Assembly (NCBI RefSeq): GCF_036226525.1
Contig: NZ_CP108487.1
Coordinates: forward strand, 2,976,001 to 3,040,000
Length of the DNA stretch: 64,000 nucleotides
Direction of reading: 5' to 3'
DNA from: Kribbella sp. NBC_01245
GTDB lineage: Bacteria; Actinomycetota; Actinomycetes; Propionibacteriales; Kribbellaceae
Made by a program: the position numbers and the translations under genes. The notes beneath the pieces are model-generated. The model saw only the letters and a program-made list of their open reading frames with translations, made no database searches and was not told the DNA's origin. This document shows, in pieces, positions 8,979-17,756 of this stretch (positions are counted from its first letter, which is position 1; each line of letters opens with the position of its first letter).

Positions 8979-9220
8979 AGCCTGAGTCTCCGCTCCGCTA
9001 ATGGATGCCGAGGTTCCGCTGGAACTGTGGAGAGTTGGAATGTGTTGAGTCGCTGTTCCCCATCTCAATGAGACCGCCGCTCGTAGGCGCTGTCCAGACA
9101 CCGCTACGACGCGGCTGAGCTGGGTTGGGCCGACCGCGCCGTCTCTCGCCGGGCCGACCCAGCCAGACCGCCAGCGGGCCGACCTCGTCTGCACGACGGG
9201 GCCGGCCTGTCAGCTCAGGG

Positions 9221-9361
9221 TCAGCGGCCTTCCTTGCGCTTGTCGATTGCCCGCTGAATCCGGTGCTGCGGCTGCCCGGTCAATTTCGCCAGCAACGGCA
9301 CCCGGAACTTCCACGCAGCGACGCCACCGACAATGAGCACGATCAGGATGAACCAGAACAT
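9221..9361 (-). CDS. Small single-pass membrane protein
   Basis: A 46-residue product beginning MFWFILIVLIVGGVAAWKF, one transmembrane helix followed by a basic tail (HRIQRAIDKRKEGR). AAGGGGA lies seven bases before the ATG. Function unknown. Confidence 0.65.
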   Translation of the reverse strand: MFWFILIVLIVGGVAAWKFRVPLLAKLTGQPQHRIQRAIDKRKEGR

Positions 9362-9560
9362 CGCTGTCCCCTTCGATAGACCTACCCCCATCATCCCGCC
9401 TCGCACCCCACTTCACGCCCAGGCGCAACCCTGACCACCCCCTGATTCCATCGGCTGCCCTCCAGAAGGTTCCGACGACCCGCCTCAGCCCCCTGCGGCG
9501 CCACATCCAACCACCGACCGGATACGATCTCCGGCGAAACGTCCTCACCAGAGACGTTCC

Positions 9561-9637
9561 GGGGCGGTAGCTCAGCCGGTTAGAGCAGGGGACTCATAAT
9601 CCCTGGGTCGTGGGTTCGAGTCCCACCCGCCCCACCA
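9561..9637 (+). tRNA. tRNA with CAU anticodon, probably tRNA-Ile2
   Basis: A complete cloverleaf: acceptor GGGGCGG/CCGCCCC, anticodon loop CTCATAA, T arm GTGGG-TTCGAGT-CCCAC, discriminator A and an encoded CCA (9635-9637). The D and anticodon region (GAGCAGGGGACTCATAATCCCTGGGTC) is closer to the lysidine-modified isoleucine tRNA of E. coli than to elongator tRNA-Met, so Ile2 is favoured. Elongator Met remains possible because the gene sequence alone shows CAU in both cases. Confidence 0.93.
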
Positions 9638-9709
9638 AGAACGTCCCACTCGAACCGAGTGACACTCGCCGCAACCATCTTGGTTAAACCTAAGGCGGGG
9701 TATGGCAAA

Positions 9710-9734
9710 GGCCGGTGCCCCGAAGGGACCGGCC
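9710..9734. terminator. Hairpin between the convergent tRNA genes
   Basis: GGCCGGT (9710-9716) pairs with ACCGGCC (9728-9734), with an inner CCC/GGG stem closed by a CGAA loop. It lies 20 bases past the 3' end of the minus-strand tRNA-Asn and 72 past the plus-strand tRNA, so it may serve both. No strong T-tract on either side. Confidence 0.5.
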
Positions 9735-9754
9735 TCTGGATTGTGCTTCTGTTG

Positions 9755-9827
9755 CTCCCGCGACTGGACTCGAACCAGTAACCTGCCGGTTAACAGCCGG
9801 CTGCTCTGCCAATTGAGCTACGCGGGA
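9755..9827 (-). tRNA. tRNA-Asn (GUU)
   Basis: The minus strand folds as TCCCGCG acceptor, D arm AGCTCAATTGGCAGAGC, anticodon stem CCGGC/GCCGG around loop TGTTAAC (anticodon GTT), T arm ACTGG-TTCGAGT-CCAGT, closing CGCGGGA and discriminator G. CCA is not encoded. Length 73 without CCA, as usual for tRNA-Asn. Confidence 0.95.
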
Positions 9828-9952
9828 TCGCGCTGTTGCCTGCCGGTTTCCCGAAGGCTGGATTAGGTTAACAGGCCGGGGCCGCCCCTCAAAATCGGGT
9901 TTCGCGGAGGGGTCTGCGGGCGGACGCAGGTGCCTTCGGCATCAGTTACACC

Positions 9953-10510
9953 TCAGAGTCCGAGCTCGTCGCGGAGGCCCTTGAGAGCGTCCTCGGCGGC
10001 TTCGAGCAATCCCGGCCGAGTGGGCTCGATTCCCTTGTCCAGAACGAAATTCCAGGCCACTTCGGCGGACGTATCAGCCGGGTTGCGGCGGCCGACGACG
10101 CGGAGGCCCTTCTTGCCGGTGATCGGGTAGTGGCGCTGGATGACGATGCTCGCGCTGACCCGTTCGCGGAGCAGCTGGCCGAACTTGCCCAAGTCTTCGA
10201 CCGGAAGGTGCGTACCCACCAGCGGCGTACCGAAAGCGGTCGTCTCCCAGACGTGCAGGACGGACTGCTCAGAGTCCCATTCCGCCCGCTCGATCTGCTC
10301 CCAGCCAACTCGTCGTACCCCAAACGCATCAGCGGCATCAGGGGCACCAAGCGGGAGGTAGACGGCGGAGCGGCCGCCGGCCAGCCAGCGGCCGTCGGTG
10401 AGCTGGATTGCGGACAGGATGCTGTCCTTGCCCGCGCCGTCCGCCTCGGCGGCCCGCTTGACCGCGGCAGTGAGCTCGGAGGGCACAGGGGTACGACGGA
10501 GTTTCAGCAC
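9953..10510 (-). CDS. Conserved actinobacterial hypothetical protein
   Basis: A 185-residue soluble protein from GTG at 10510 (VLKLRRTPVPSELTAAVKRAAE...). The frame also permits GTG at 10555, but that codon lies inside the terminator hairpin of the protease gene, so it is rejected. The protein has a strand-rich centre (LTDGRWLAGGRSAVYLPLG... VGWEQIERAEWDSEQSVLHVWE) and a helical C-terminus (PGLLEAAEDALKGLRDELGL), with no signal peptide. I recognise it only as a common uncharacterised family. Confidence 0.75.
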   Translation of the reverse strand: MLKLRRTPVPSELTAAVKRAAEADGAGKDSILSAIQLTDGRWLAGGRSAVYLPLGAPDAADAFGVRRVGWEQIERAEWDSEQSVLHVWETTAFGTPLVGTHLPVEDLGKFGQLLRERVSASIVIQRHYPITGKKGLRVVGRRNPADTSAEVAWNFVLDKGIEPTRPGLLEAAEDALKGLRDELGL

Positions 10511-10534
10511 TCCACCATGATCGCAGGCGCGCAA

Positions 10535-10575
10535 GAACCGGGTCGGCTGAGCCACCGCCCCAGCCGACCCGGTTC
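10535..10575 (-). terminator. Strong hairpin terminator after the M36 protease gene
   Basis: A perfect 15-bp stem: 10535-10549 (GAACCGGGTCGGCTG) pairs with 10561-10575, with an 11-base loop. It begins 13 bases beyond the protease stop codon. No long T-tract follows, as is common in high-GC actinobacteria. Confidence 0.7.
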
Positions 10576-10588
10576 AAACAGCCGCGAC

Positions 10589-13500
10589 CTACTGGGTGTC
10601 GGTGATCGTGAGTGTCACCGGTACGGCCGCACCCAGGAACAGATGCGTCACGACGTACTTGGCGTTCGACGGGATGACACCGGTCTCGTCGGCCGCCTCA
10701 GTCGCTACCTGGCCCAGTAACTGGCACGACGAGCTGTAGAAGTAGACGTCCAGGTCCCAGACACCGACGCCCGCACCCTTCACCGCGATCGCGTGGGCGC
10801 CGTCGCCGGATTCGCCGGTCAGCGTCGTCACATGACCGTCAACGTTCTGCGAGGCCGGCGGAGCCTTGCAGGTCTGAACGAACTCCGTGCCCGTCACGCC
10901 GGGGTCCTCCACGTTCGCCGGATCACCGGCGGCCAGAGTGAAGTTCTCGACCACTGGAGCGTCAGGGGGCGACGGCGGCAGCGGTTCGACCTGCTTGACC
11001 GTGCCGGAGAAGACCTGCAGATCGCCGACCTGCACGTTGGTCTTCGTATCGCCCATCGGCTCGTCGGTCCAGAACCGCAGGTACGTCGCGGTCACCGGCT
11101 TGGCCAACGTGAACGTCTTGTAGTGCACGTCCGGCACCACCGGCCGGGGCGCCTGATACGAGAACGCGTTCGGCCCGAAAGCACCCGATACGGTCGTCCA
11201 GTTCGTACCGTCGTTGCTGGTCTGCAGCGTGAATGACTTCAACGCTTCGAACCGCGATGAGGTGTACGCCGACACCTGTACGGCCGAGATGGCTGCGGGT
11301 TTGGCCAGTTTCACCACCGCGTTCCCGGTCCCCCGTGCGGCCGAGAACGTGGTGCCCTCGGTGTCGTCGATCAGCGCCTTCGCCCCGTCGGGGTTGGTCG
11401 TCGACACGATGGCGGCACCGTTCGCGATCGAGGCGAGGTTCGGCGCCAGCTTGAATTGCCTGGACGTCGTACCGCCCGCCGCGACCTGGAAGCCCATGAA
11501 CGTCTGGGCACCGAAACCGGGTGCCTGGATCGTGACCGGGTACCGGCCGGCGGCGACCGGGATCGCGAACGCACCGGTGGGCCCAGTCGTCGCGGCCGGG
11601 CTCACCTTGGCCTCGAAAACGCCGAGAATGATCTTGGCGTTGGGGACCGGCTTACCGGTCGACGCGTTCAGCACCGTGCCGGTGAGCCGGCCGTTCAGCG
11701 CCGGGTTGCGGTGATCGAAGCCCGGCACCGGATCGATGTCGTTCGCGCCGGTCGGGTCGTCGGTGGAGGTCCGGTTCCGCGCCGACAGGCCCATCCCCCG
11801 CTGAGCGAAGGCGGTGTAGGCGAGGTCGATCAGCTCACCAGCGTCGGGACGCGAGTGGTAGCGGTTGTCGAGCGCGACCACCATCGCGTCGCGCACATCC
11901 AGCATCGACGGGTCGTTCGGCGACAGCGGCATGGCGTCCGTGACGCCACGGGCGGCGATCTCCGAACCGAGCGCCTGGCCGTACTTGGCGACGAGTGCCT
12001 TGCGCAGCTGCCACAGTGTCGCCGTCCAGATCTCGCCGTCGGCGTGCACCTCGGGACCGGTCAGGTCATAGCCGATGTCCGCGAAGGTCGTCGGATTCTC
12101 GTCGTACGGCCAGTTCCGGATCGCGCGGTAGGTGTTACCGGTCGCGTAGGCACCCAGCTCCGAGGTGGTCTGCAATCCCTCGCGGTGCAGGTAGTTCAGG
12201 CCGTACCAGTCGCCCCAGCCTTCACCCATCGAGCCGGACTGATGCCCACCGAGGGCCCCGTCCTCGGTGCCGACGTACCGGTTGGACAGGCCGTGTGCGT
12301 ACTCGTGCTCGATCACACCGGCGTCGAAGTCGCCATCGCGGCACTTACCCTCGAACGCGTCGTTGATCGGCTCCCACAAGAACATGCCACTCCACGGTGG
12401 GATGCCGTCCGGCAGCGTCAGCATGTAGGCGTTGTCGCGCCCGGTGTACGTCGGTGCGCCACCGCTGACCGCCCCGGCCTGCACGAGGCCCTGGATCGCG
12501 TCGCCACCGAGACCGCCCTTGGCGAAGTTGTTGATCTGGAAGTTGCCCGCGCTCTCGGTGAACCCCAGATCGTAGAACTCGTCGTGGATCCGGTTGTGGT
12601 GGTAGAAGAGGTTCGTCGCCGACGGGTCCACGTCACCGGCGTACGACGGGACGGCGCACTGCTGCCGGCCCCACTCGTCCGTGAAGGCGTAGTTGAACTT
12701 GCCGAGCGGATTGACCGGTCGCGGGCCCGGGTCGACCGGACCGATGAAGTTGGACCAGTTCGCGTGCGAGTTGGCGTTGTTGCCAAAGGTGGTGATGCCG
12801 GTGCCGGTCAGGCCGAGCACGTCGACCCAGCCATTCGGGGACTCCGCCGTACGGCCGAAGGACACCACCTCGGGAGATCCACCGCCGGGCGCGCCCGGGT
12901 AGTTGCGATAGACGGTTCCCTCCGGTTCGAGCGGTCCCTCGTGCTGGACCAGGCTGCGCCGGTAGAGCACCTCGCCGGATCCGGCGTCCACCAGGACGTC
13001 GTACGCCTCGTTCTGGGCTTTGATGAAGAGCACCTGGTACGCCGCCCGACCGCCGTTCGCGGTCCCGAACGTGGCCTTGCGAATGTAGGAGTCAGCGGCG
13101 AAGGGGCCGCGGGCAACGAGCTGGTAGCCGGCCAAGGTCGCGCCGGTGAGCGATGGGGTGTATTTCGCTCCTGGGGCCAGAACTCCGGCCACCTTCGTCA
13201 CGGCGTCCAGCGGAGACAGTGCGAAGGAGCCGCTCAGGGCATTACTCCTGCTGGTAGAACCGGTGTAGTTGAGCACTCGGCCGTCGGACGCCACGGCGAT
13301 ACCGACCGAGCCCCCGCGCGCGGCCACGACTCCGCCGAACACCTGGGTCAGATTGACCACCCGAGTCCCCGTGCCGGGTAGCAGGTGGTTGCGGCGGACA
13401 ACCATCGCGGCGATGTCGGCGGCACTGAGGCCGAGCATCGCCCGGTTGTCGGCGAGCCAGGCCTTGGCGACCTCGACCGCCGAACCGGCCCTCGGACCTG

Positions 13501-13792
13501 ACAGCGCTCCGCCGACTCCGGGTCGCAGTGTCCTGGGCGTGCCATAGCGAGCATCCCAGGCAACCCGGGCGCCTTGGCCCGCATCCGCCAGCACGGCGGC
13601 GACCGCCGCGACCTGATCGGACGTCGGCCGCACCAGCACGTCAGCCGTCTCCCGGACATCGGAGACCACCTCAGGCGGGCTACCGGGAACGGGGGTGACG
13701 GCCTGGGCACCGGCTGCGACCCCCAAACCGGCGATGACTGTTGCACCAGCGGCCACCAGGGCCACTGCTCTCAAGATGGGCGATTTACGCAT
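10589..13792 (-). CDS. Secreted M36 (fungalysin-type) zinc metalloprotease with C-terminal beta domains
   Basis: A 1067-residue exoprotein. ATG at 13792 has GAGGAG eight bases upstream. Order: Sec signal peptide (to about 32, ...VAAGAQA), FTP-type propeptide (VVNLTQVFGGVVAARGGSVGIAVASDGRVLNYTGS), the M36 catalytic domain with HEYAHGLSNR (HExxH near residue 495) and downstream GEGWGDWYGLN holding the third ligand Glu, a carboxypeptidase-regulatory-like sandwich (LTGTVLNASTGKPVPNAKI), a discoidin/F5-8-type domain (about 780-910), and a C-terminal beta domain with two Cys. M36 enzymes degrade matrix proteins after propeptide removal; here probably a nutrient-scavenging protease. Confidence 0.9.
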   Translation of the reverse strand: MRKSPILRAVALVAAGATVIAGLGVAAGAQAVTPVPGSPPEVVSDVRETADVLVRPTSDQVAAVAAVLADAGQGARVAWDARYGTPRTLRPGVGGALSGPRAGSAVEVAKAWLADNRAMLGLSAADIAAMVVRRNHLLPGTGTRVVNLTQVFGGVVAARGGSVGIAVASDGRVLNYTGSTSRSNALSGSFALSPLDAVTKVAGVLAPGAKYTPSLTGATLAGYQLVARGPFAADSYIRKATFGTANGGRAAYQVLFIKAQNEAYDVLVDAGSGEVLYRRSLVQHEGPLEPEGTVYRNYPGAPGGGSPEVVSFGRTAESPNGWVDVLGLTGTGITTFGNNANSHANWSNFIGPVDPGPRPVNPLGKFNYAFTDEWGRQQCAVPSYAGDVDPSATNLFYHHNRIHDEFYDLGFTESAGNFQINNFAKGGLGGDAIQGLVQAGAVSGGAPTYTGRDNAYMLTLPDGIPPWSGMFLWEPINDAFEGKCRDGDFDAGVIEHEYAHGLSNRYVGTEDGALGGHQSGSMGEGWGDWYGLNYLHREGLQTTSELGAYATGNTYRAIRNWPYDENPTTFADIGYDLTGPEVHADGEIWTATLWQLRKALVAKYGQALGSEIAARGVTDAMPLSPNDPSMLDVRDAMVVALDNRYHSRPDAGELIDLAYTAFAQRGMGLSARNRTSTDDPTGANDIDPVPGFDHRNPALNGRLTGTVLNASTGKPVPNAKIILGVFEAKVSPAATTGPTGAFAIPVAAGRYPVTIQAPGFGAQTFMGFQVAAGGTTSRQFKLAPNLASIANGAAIVSTTNPDGAKALIDDTEGTTFSAARGTGNAVVKLAKPAAISAVQVSAYTSSRFEALKSFTLQTSNDGTNWTTVSGAFGPNAFSYQAPRPVVPDVHYKTFTLAKPVTATYLRFWTDEPMGDTKTNVQVGDLQVFSGTVKQVEPLPPSPPDAPVVENFTLAAGDPANVEDPGVTGTEFVQTCKAPPASQNVDGHVTTLTGESGDGAHAIAVKGAGVGVWDLDVYFYSSSCQLLGQVATEAADETGVIPSNAKYVVTHLFLGAAVPVTLTITDTQ

Positions 13793-13969
13793 TGCCGAAC
13801 TCCTCACAGGTCGTCCGCGCAGGGACGCGGACGCGATTCGGGCGATGAATCTGACCTGTCAACGACTTTGCCGGTCAATGGTCACGGCTCCAGAGCGAAG
13901 GAAAACCCTTCTTCTTCGCATTTCCGCGGTTTTCATCCGACGCCGTCCCGGAGCAGGTTCTGGAAGCAA

Positions 13970-15001
13970 TCAGGAGGAGCTAGGGACGGTGGCGGAGTCG
14001 CGGACGATGAGACGGGTGGCTAGTTCGACGTGGTGGGAGTCGACTTTTTCGCCGGCTGCTAGTTGGAGGGCGGTGCGTAGGGCGACGGCGCCCATTTCCT
14101 GGAGGGGCTGCCGGACGGTCGTTAGCTGGGGTGAGGCGAGGCGTGCTACCTGGGTGTCGTCGAAGCCGACCACGCTGACGTCCTCCGGAACGCGCAATCC
14201 TCGCGCGCGAGCCGCCTCCATCGCGCCGAGCGCAACCTCGTCGCTCCCGGCGAAGATCGCGGTAGGCGGCTCGGGCAGATCGAGCAGAGCCGCGCCACCC
14301 GCGAGCCCGTCGTCGTACAGGAACTCGCGCAGCCAGACGTACTCCTTGGGCACGGGCGCGCCGGCCGCCTCCATCGCGCCGCGGAAGCCGTTCATCCGCG
14401 CCTGGTTGCAGCCGGACGTCGGCGGTCCACCGAGGTAGGCGATTCGCCGATGACCCAATGACAGTAGGTATTGCGTGGCCGCCATCCCGCCCGCGAAGTT
14501 CGTGGAACCGACGCTCGTGATATCCGGTTGGGCGACGTTGAGCGGGTCGACCACGACGAGCGGCAGGCGTGCCCGCGAGAGGGCGGCCAGGTCGGCAGCG
14601 GTGAGGTCGCTGGTGATGCCGATCGCGGCCCGGCGGCCGGTCGCGGTCAGCTCCCGGATCCACTGCGCCGCGCGTCCGGCAGTCCGCGCCTGGTGCCGAT
14701 GGGGTCGCGCGCTCAGTACGACGTCGACCTCGGCCGCCCGGCCCGCCTCGAGCACGCCCTGGATGACCTCGATCGAGTAGCTGTTGACGACGCCTTGGAA
14801 GAAGAGCTCGACCGTCGCCCGTTCGACCGGCTCCGGCCTGCGTCCGACGTACTCGTGCTGGCGCAGCACCTCCTGCACCCGCTCGCGCGTCGACGGCGAG
14901 ACGTCGCTCCGTCCGTTGAGCACCTTGGAGACGGTCGCGACGGAAACACCTGCGGTGCTCGCGACAGTGGCCAGGGTGACGCGGCCTCTCACGGACGGCA
15001 C
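13970..15001 (-). CDS. LacI-family transcriptional regulator of the xylan-utilisation locus
   Basis: A 343-residue LacI/GalR protein. The HTH is RVTLATVASTAGVSVATVSKVLNGRSDVSPSTRERVQEVL, followed by the periplasmic-binding-like domain (VVVDPLNVAQPDITSVGSTNFAGGMAATQYLLSLGHRRIAYLGG ... GFDDTQVARLASPQLTTVRQP). GTG at 15001 has GGAGGAG nine bases upstream; an upstream in-frame codon would overlap the glycosidase gene. It follows that gene by four bases, so the two are cotranscribed. By analogy with BxlR-type regulators it should repress the locus through CGAA/TTCG palindromes such as 17455-17468, with xylose or xylobiose as inducer (inference). Confidence 0.9.
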   Translation of the reverse strand: MPSVRGRVTLATVASTAGVSVATVSKVLNGRSDVSPSTRERVQEVLRQHEYVGRRPEPVERATVELFFQGVVNSYSIEVIQGVLEAGRAAEVDVVLSARPHRHQARTAGRAAQWIRELTATGRRAAIGITSDLTAADLAALSRARLPLVVVDPLNVAQPDITSVGSTNFAGGMAATQYLLSLGHRRIAYLGGPPTSGCNQARMNGFRGAMEAAGAPVPKEYVWLREFLYDDGLAGGAALLDLPEPPTAIFAGSDEVALGAMEAARARGLRVPEDVSVVGFDDTQVARLASPQLTTVRQPLQEMGAVALRTALQLAAGEKVDSHHVELATRLIVRDSATVPSSS

Positions 15002-15005
15002 CTGG

Positions 15006-17414
15006 TCACGCTCCTCCCCCGGCCCCTGGGGCACCGGCGATCGGCGTCAGGTCAACAGGGGTCACCATCGTACGATCGTGCCCCACCTGCCGCACATCTC
15101 CCGTCAGCCGCACGTTACCGCGACACGGCAGGTCCGCGGACGACGTACCGACCAGCAGTTCGATGTCGCCCGGCTCGACGATTCGGGTCAGCTCCGGCCC
15201 GGTGTACGCCGTACGGTCCGTGTGCACGCGGAAGGTGACGTCCATCGCGGCGCCCGGCTCCAGCGACACCCGCGCGAAGCCGATCAGCAGCTTCAGCGGC
15301 CGGGCGACCTGCGCGACGAGGTCGTGCAGATAGAGCTGGACCACTTCGTCACCCGCGCGGGCCCCGGTGTTGCGAACCCGGACCGCCACCGTGAACTCGC
15401 CATCGGTCGGCACCTCGTCGGCACTGATCCGCAAGTCGTCCACCTCAAAGCTGGTGTACGACGCCCCGAAGCCGAACGCGAACAACGGCGACGCCTCCAG
15501 CCCACTGATACCGGCACTCTCGACGCTCCCGAGCGCCGGCTGCAGGTATGTGCCGGGCTGTCCGCCAGCGTGCCGCGGGATTTGCACCGGCAGCTTTCCC
15601 CCGGGCACAACCCGCCCACTGAGCACGCCCGCGATCGCGGCGCCACCCTCCTGACCAGGGATGAACGCTTGCACCAGACCAGCCGCGCGATCCGCGATCT
15701 CGCCCAGCGCGTACGGCCGACCGGAGACGACCACCACGACGACCGGCGTACCGGAGTCCAAGAGTTCGGCGAGCAATTCAGCCTGTACGCCGGGAAGGCG
15801 CAGGTCTTCGGCATCGCAGCCCTCCCCCGACGAGCCGTGTCCGAACAGCCCGGACAAGTCGCCGACGTACGCGACGCACAAATCGGCACCACGCGCAGTC
15901 TCCACGGCCGCGGCGAGGCCAGATCGGTCATCGCCGAGAACCGCGCACCCCGGCTCGTAGACGAGTTCGACGTCCTCGAGCTCCTGCTGCAACGCGTCGA
16001 ACGGGCTCCGCACCTCCAGTCCGAGCGCGCGATCGGGGTATCGCGGCAGCACGTGGTTCGGGAACGCGTAGCAGCCCATCAACGTCCGCGGATCGCCTGC
16101 GCACGGCCCGACCACTGCAACCCGTCGAAGTGCCGGACGACCTTCGCCGAGAAGCGGCAGCGCCGTACCGGCATCGAGAAGAACGATCGAGCGCTCGGCC
16201 ATTTCGCGAGCGAGGTCGCGGCTAGCCGGGGAGTCGAGGTCGACCGCTTCCTGACGTACCGAACCTTCCGGCGTCCAGTCTGGGTCGAGCAGACCGAGCT
16301 GCGCCTTCTGCAGGAGAAGGCGCCCGGCCGCGCGATCGACCAGGTCCTCCGACAGCTGACCCGACTCGACCAGTTCGACCAGACCCCGGCCGAACCCAAT
16401 CGTGTCCGGGAGTTCGACGTCCGTGCCGGCGGTAAGCGCCAAGGCGCCCGCAGCGTGTACGTCGGACGCGACGCGATGCATGGTCGCGAGGAACGGCACC
16501 GCCCAGTAGTCCGAAACAACCGTGCCCGTGAATCCCCACTCCTCGCGCAGCACCTTCGTGAACAGCCACGGATCCGCGCCGGCCGGGACGCCGTCGATAT
16601 CCGAGTACGACGTCATCACCGAGCCCGCCCCGGCTGTCGCGATCGCGGTCTCGAACGTCGGCAGGATGACGTCGAGCAACTCGCGACGTCCCATCGAAAC
16701 GGGCCCGTGGTTGCGCGCGGCCCGGGACGCGGAATAGCCCGCGAAGTGCTTCAGCGTCGCGATCACGCCCGCGCTTTGCAGGCCACGCACGTACGCCGAG
16801 CCGAGCATCGCCACCAGGTAAGGGTCTTCGCCGATCGTCTCCTCCACCCGCCCCCAGCGGTAGTCCCGTACGACGTCGAGCACGGGCGAAAGACCTTGGT
16901 GTACGCCGACTGCGGCCATGTCGCGCCCGATCGCGGCCGCCATCCGCTGCACCAGTTCGGGGTCGAAGGTGGCGCCCCACGCGAGAGCGGTCGGGTAGAC
17001 GGTCGCGCCGTACGTCGTGAAGCCGGTCAGGCATTCCTCATGGACCAAGGCGGGGACGCCGAGGCGGGAGCTGTCGAGTACGACGTGGTGCTGGCGAACC
17101 AGCTCGGCCACGCCCTCCTCGATCGTGAGCGGCACGCTGCCCCAGACCCGGGTGAGGTGGCCGAGCCCGTCGCGGCTCGCCTCCTCGAGGGACAGGGAGC
17201 CGCCGGCCGCGAAGACGTCCTGCATCGGAGCGACGTTGATCTGCTCCTCGGTGGGCTGGTCGTTGCCGGCCATGTCGTTGCCCACCCAGCGGCTGCCGAG
17301 CTGCGCCACCTTCTCCGCGAGCGTCATCGCCTGCAGCAGGAGTTCGGCCCGCTTCTCGGCCGGCAGGTCGGTCTGCTGCCACGGACGATCGCCCGCTGAG
17401 GTTGAGCTCGTCAC
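15006..17414 (-). CDS. Glycoside hydrolase family 3 (beta-xylosidase/beta-glucosidase type)
   Basis: An 802-residue intracellular GH3 enzyme (no signal peptide). GTG at 17414 is chosen because AGGGAG stands six bases upstream; the ATG 18 bases earlier has no such site. The (beta/alpha)8 domain carries GLSPVLDVVRDYRWGR, LKHFAGYSA and GTVVSDYWAV, whose Asp (about 302) is the nucleophile. The alpha/beta sandwich contains GSSGEGCDAEDLRLPG, which may supply the acid/base Glu, and a C-terminal fibronectin-like domain follows (GDEVVQLYLHDLVAQVARPLKLLIGF). Linkage to a xylo-oligosaccharide importer and xylA points to beta-xylosidase action on imported oligomers. Substrate is inferred, not seen. Confidence 0.9.
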   Translation of the reverse strand: MTSSTSAGDRPWQQTDLPAEKRAELLLQAMTLAEKVAQLGSRWVGNDMAGNDQPTEEQINVAPMQDVFAAGGSLSLEEASRDGLGHLTRVWGSVPLTIEEGVAELVRQHHVVLDSSRLGVPALVHEECLTGFTTYGATVYPTALAWGATFDPELVQRMAAAIGRDMAAVGVHQGLSPVLDVVRDYRWGRVEETIGEDPYLVAMLGSAYVRGLQSAGVIATLKHFAGYSASRAARNHGPVSMGRRELLDVILPTFETAIATAGAGSVMTSYSDIDGVPAGADPWLFTKVLREEWGFTGTVVSDYWAVPFLATMHRVASDVHAAGALALTAGTDVELPDTIGFGRGLVELVESGQLSEDLVDRAAGRLLLQKAQLGLLDPDWTPEGSVRQEAVDLDSPASRDLAREMAERSIVLLDAGTALPLLGEGRPALRRVAVVGPCAGDPRTLMGCYAFPNHVLPRYPDRALGLEVRSPFDALQQELEDVELVYEPGCAVLGDDRSGLAAAVETARGADLCVAYVGDLSGLFGHGSSGEGCDAEDLRLPGVQAELLAELLDSGTPVVVVVVSGRPYALGEIADRAAGLVQAFIPGQEGGAAIAGVLSGRVVPGGKLPVQIPRHAGGQPGTYLQPALGSVESAGISGLEASPLFAFGFGASYTSFEVDDLRISADEVPTDGEFTVAVRVRNTGARAGDEVVQLYLHDLVAQVARPLKLLIGFARVSLEPGAAMDVTFRVHTDRTAYTGPELTRIVEPGDIELLVGTSSADLPCRGNVRLTGDVRQVGHDRTMVTPVDLTPIAGAPGAGGGA

Positions 17415-17454
17415 GAAAGTCTCCCTGTTCATCGAATGCCGGGATCATAAAGTA

Positions 17455-17468
17455 TCGAAAAGTTTCGA
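17455..17468. promoter_or_regulatory. Candidate LacI operator between the divergent xylan genes
   Basis: TCGAAAAGTTTCGA is a palindrome with perfect 6-bp arms (TCGAAA/TTTCGA) and a 2-base centre, 41 bases upstream of the GH3 start. Actinobacterial beta-xylosidase regulators of the BxlR type bind CGAA-TTCG inverted repeats, so this fits the neighbouring LacI gene. Confidence 0.65.
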
Positions 17469-17584
17469 AGATTCGGGAGCCGTTGCTGCCGATGTCTGCG
17501 AGCGATGGGATCCGGCGTGTTTCCCCGGTGGATAAGCGAATCTGCGCTGCCACTGTGGCTCACGAAAGCCGTGAGAACAAGATC

Positions 17585-17613
17585 TTGACAGCGGTCCGGG
17601 CGAAACCTACGTT
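17585..17613 (+). promoter_or_regulatory. Sigma-70-type promoter for the ABC transporter/xylA operon
   Basis: TTGACA (17585-17590), a 17-base spacer and TACGTT (17608-17613) form a near-consensus vegetative promoter about 140 bases before the binding-protein gene. CGAAAC occurs twice (17601 and 17615) in and after the -10 region, possible extra half-sites for the LacI regulator. Confidence 0.6.
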
Positions 17614-17756
17614 ACGAAACATACTTTTAACCCGCAGGTGCTTCCGCTACCTCGTGGAGCAGTCGGCAGGGGGCGGCTCAGGTCGCGCCGGCGGCCTCGC
17701 ACCTGACAACCCACACGCCGTGGAGTGGTCCACGGCCACGGAGTACGGAGATCACG

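Noticed and set aside
11456..13381. Long plus-strand open frame opposite the M36 protease
   Set aside because: Antisense shadow: Arg/Val/Gly-rich with no motif, while the minus strand encodes a full protease with signal peptide and zinc site.
14784..17399. 871-residue plus-strand open frame opposite the GH3 gene
   Set aside because: High-GC antisense artefact; GH3 motifs and ribosome site are on the minus strand.
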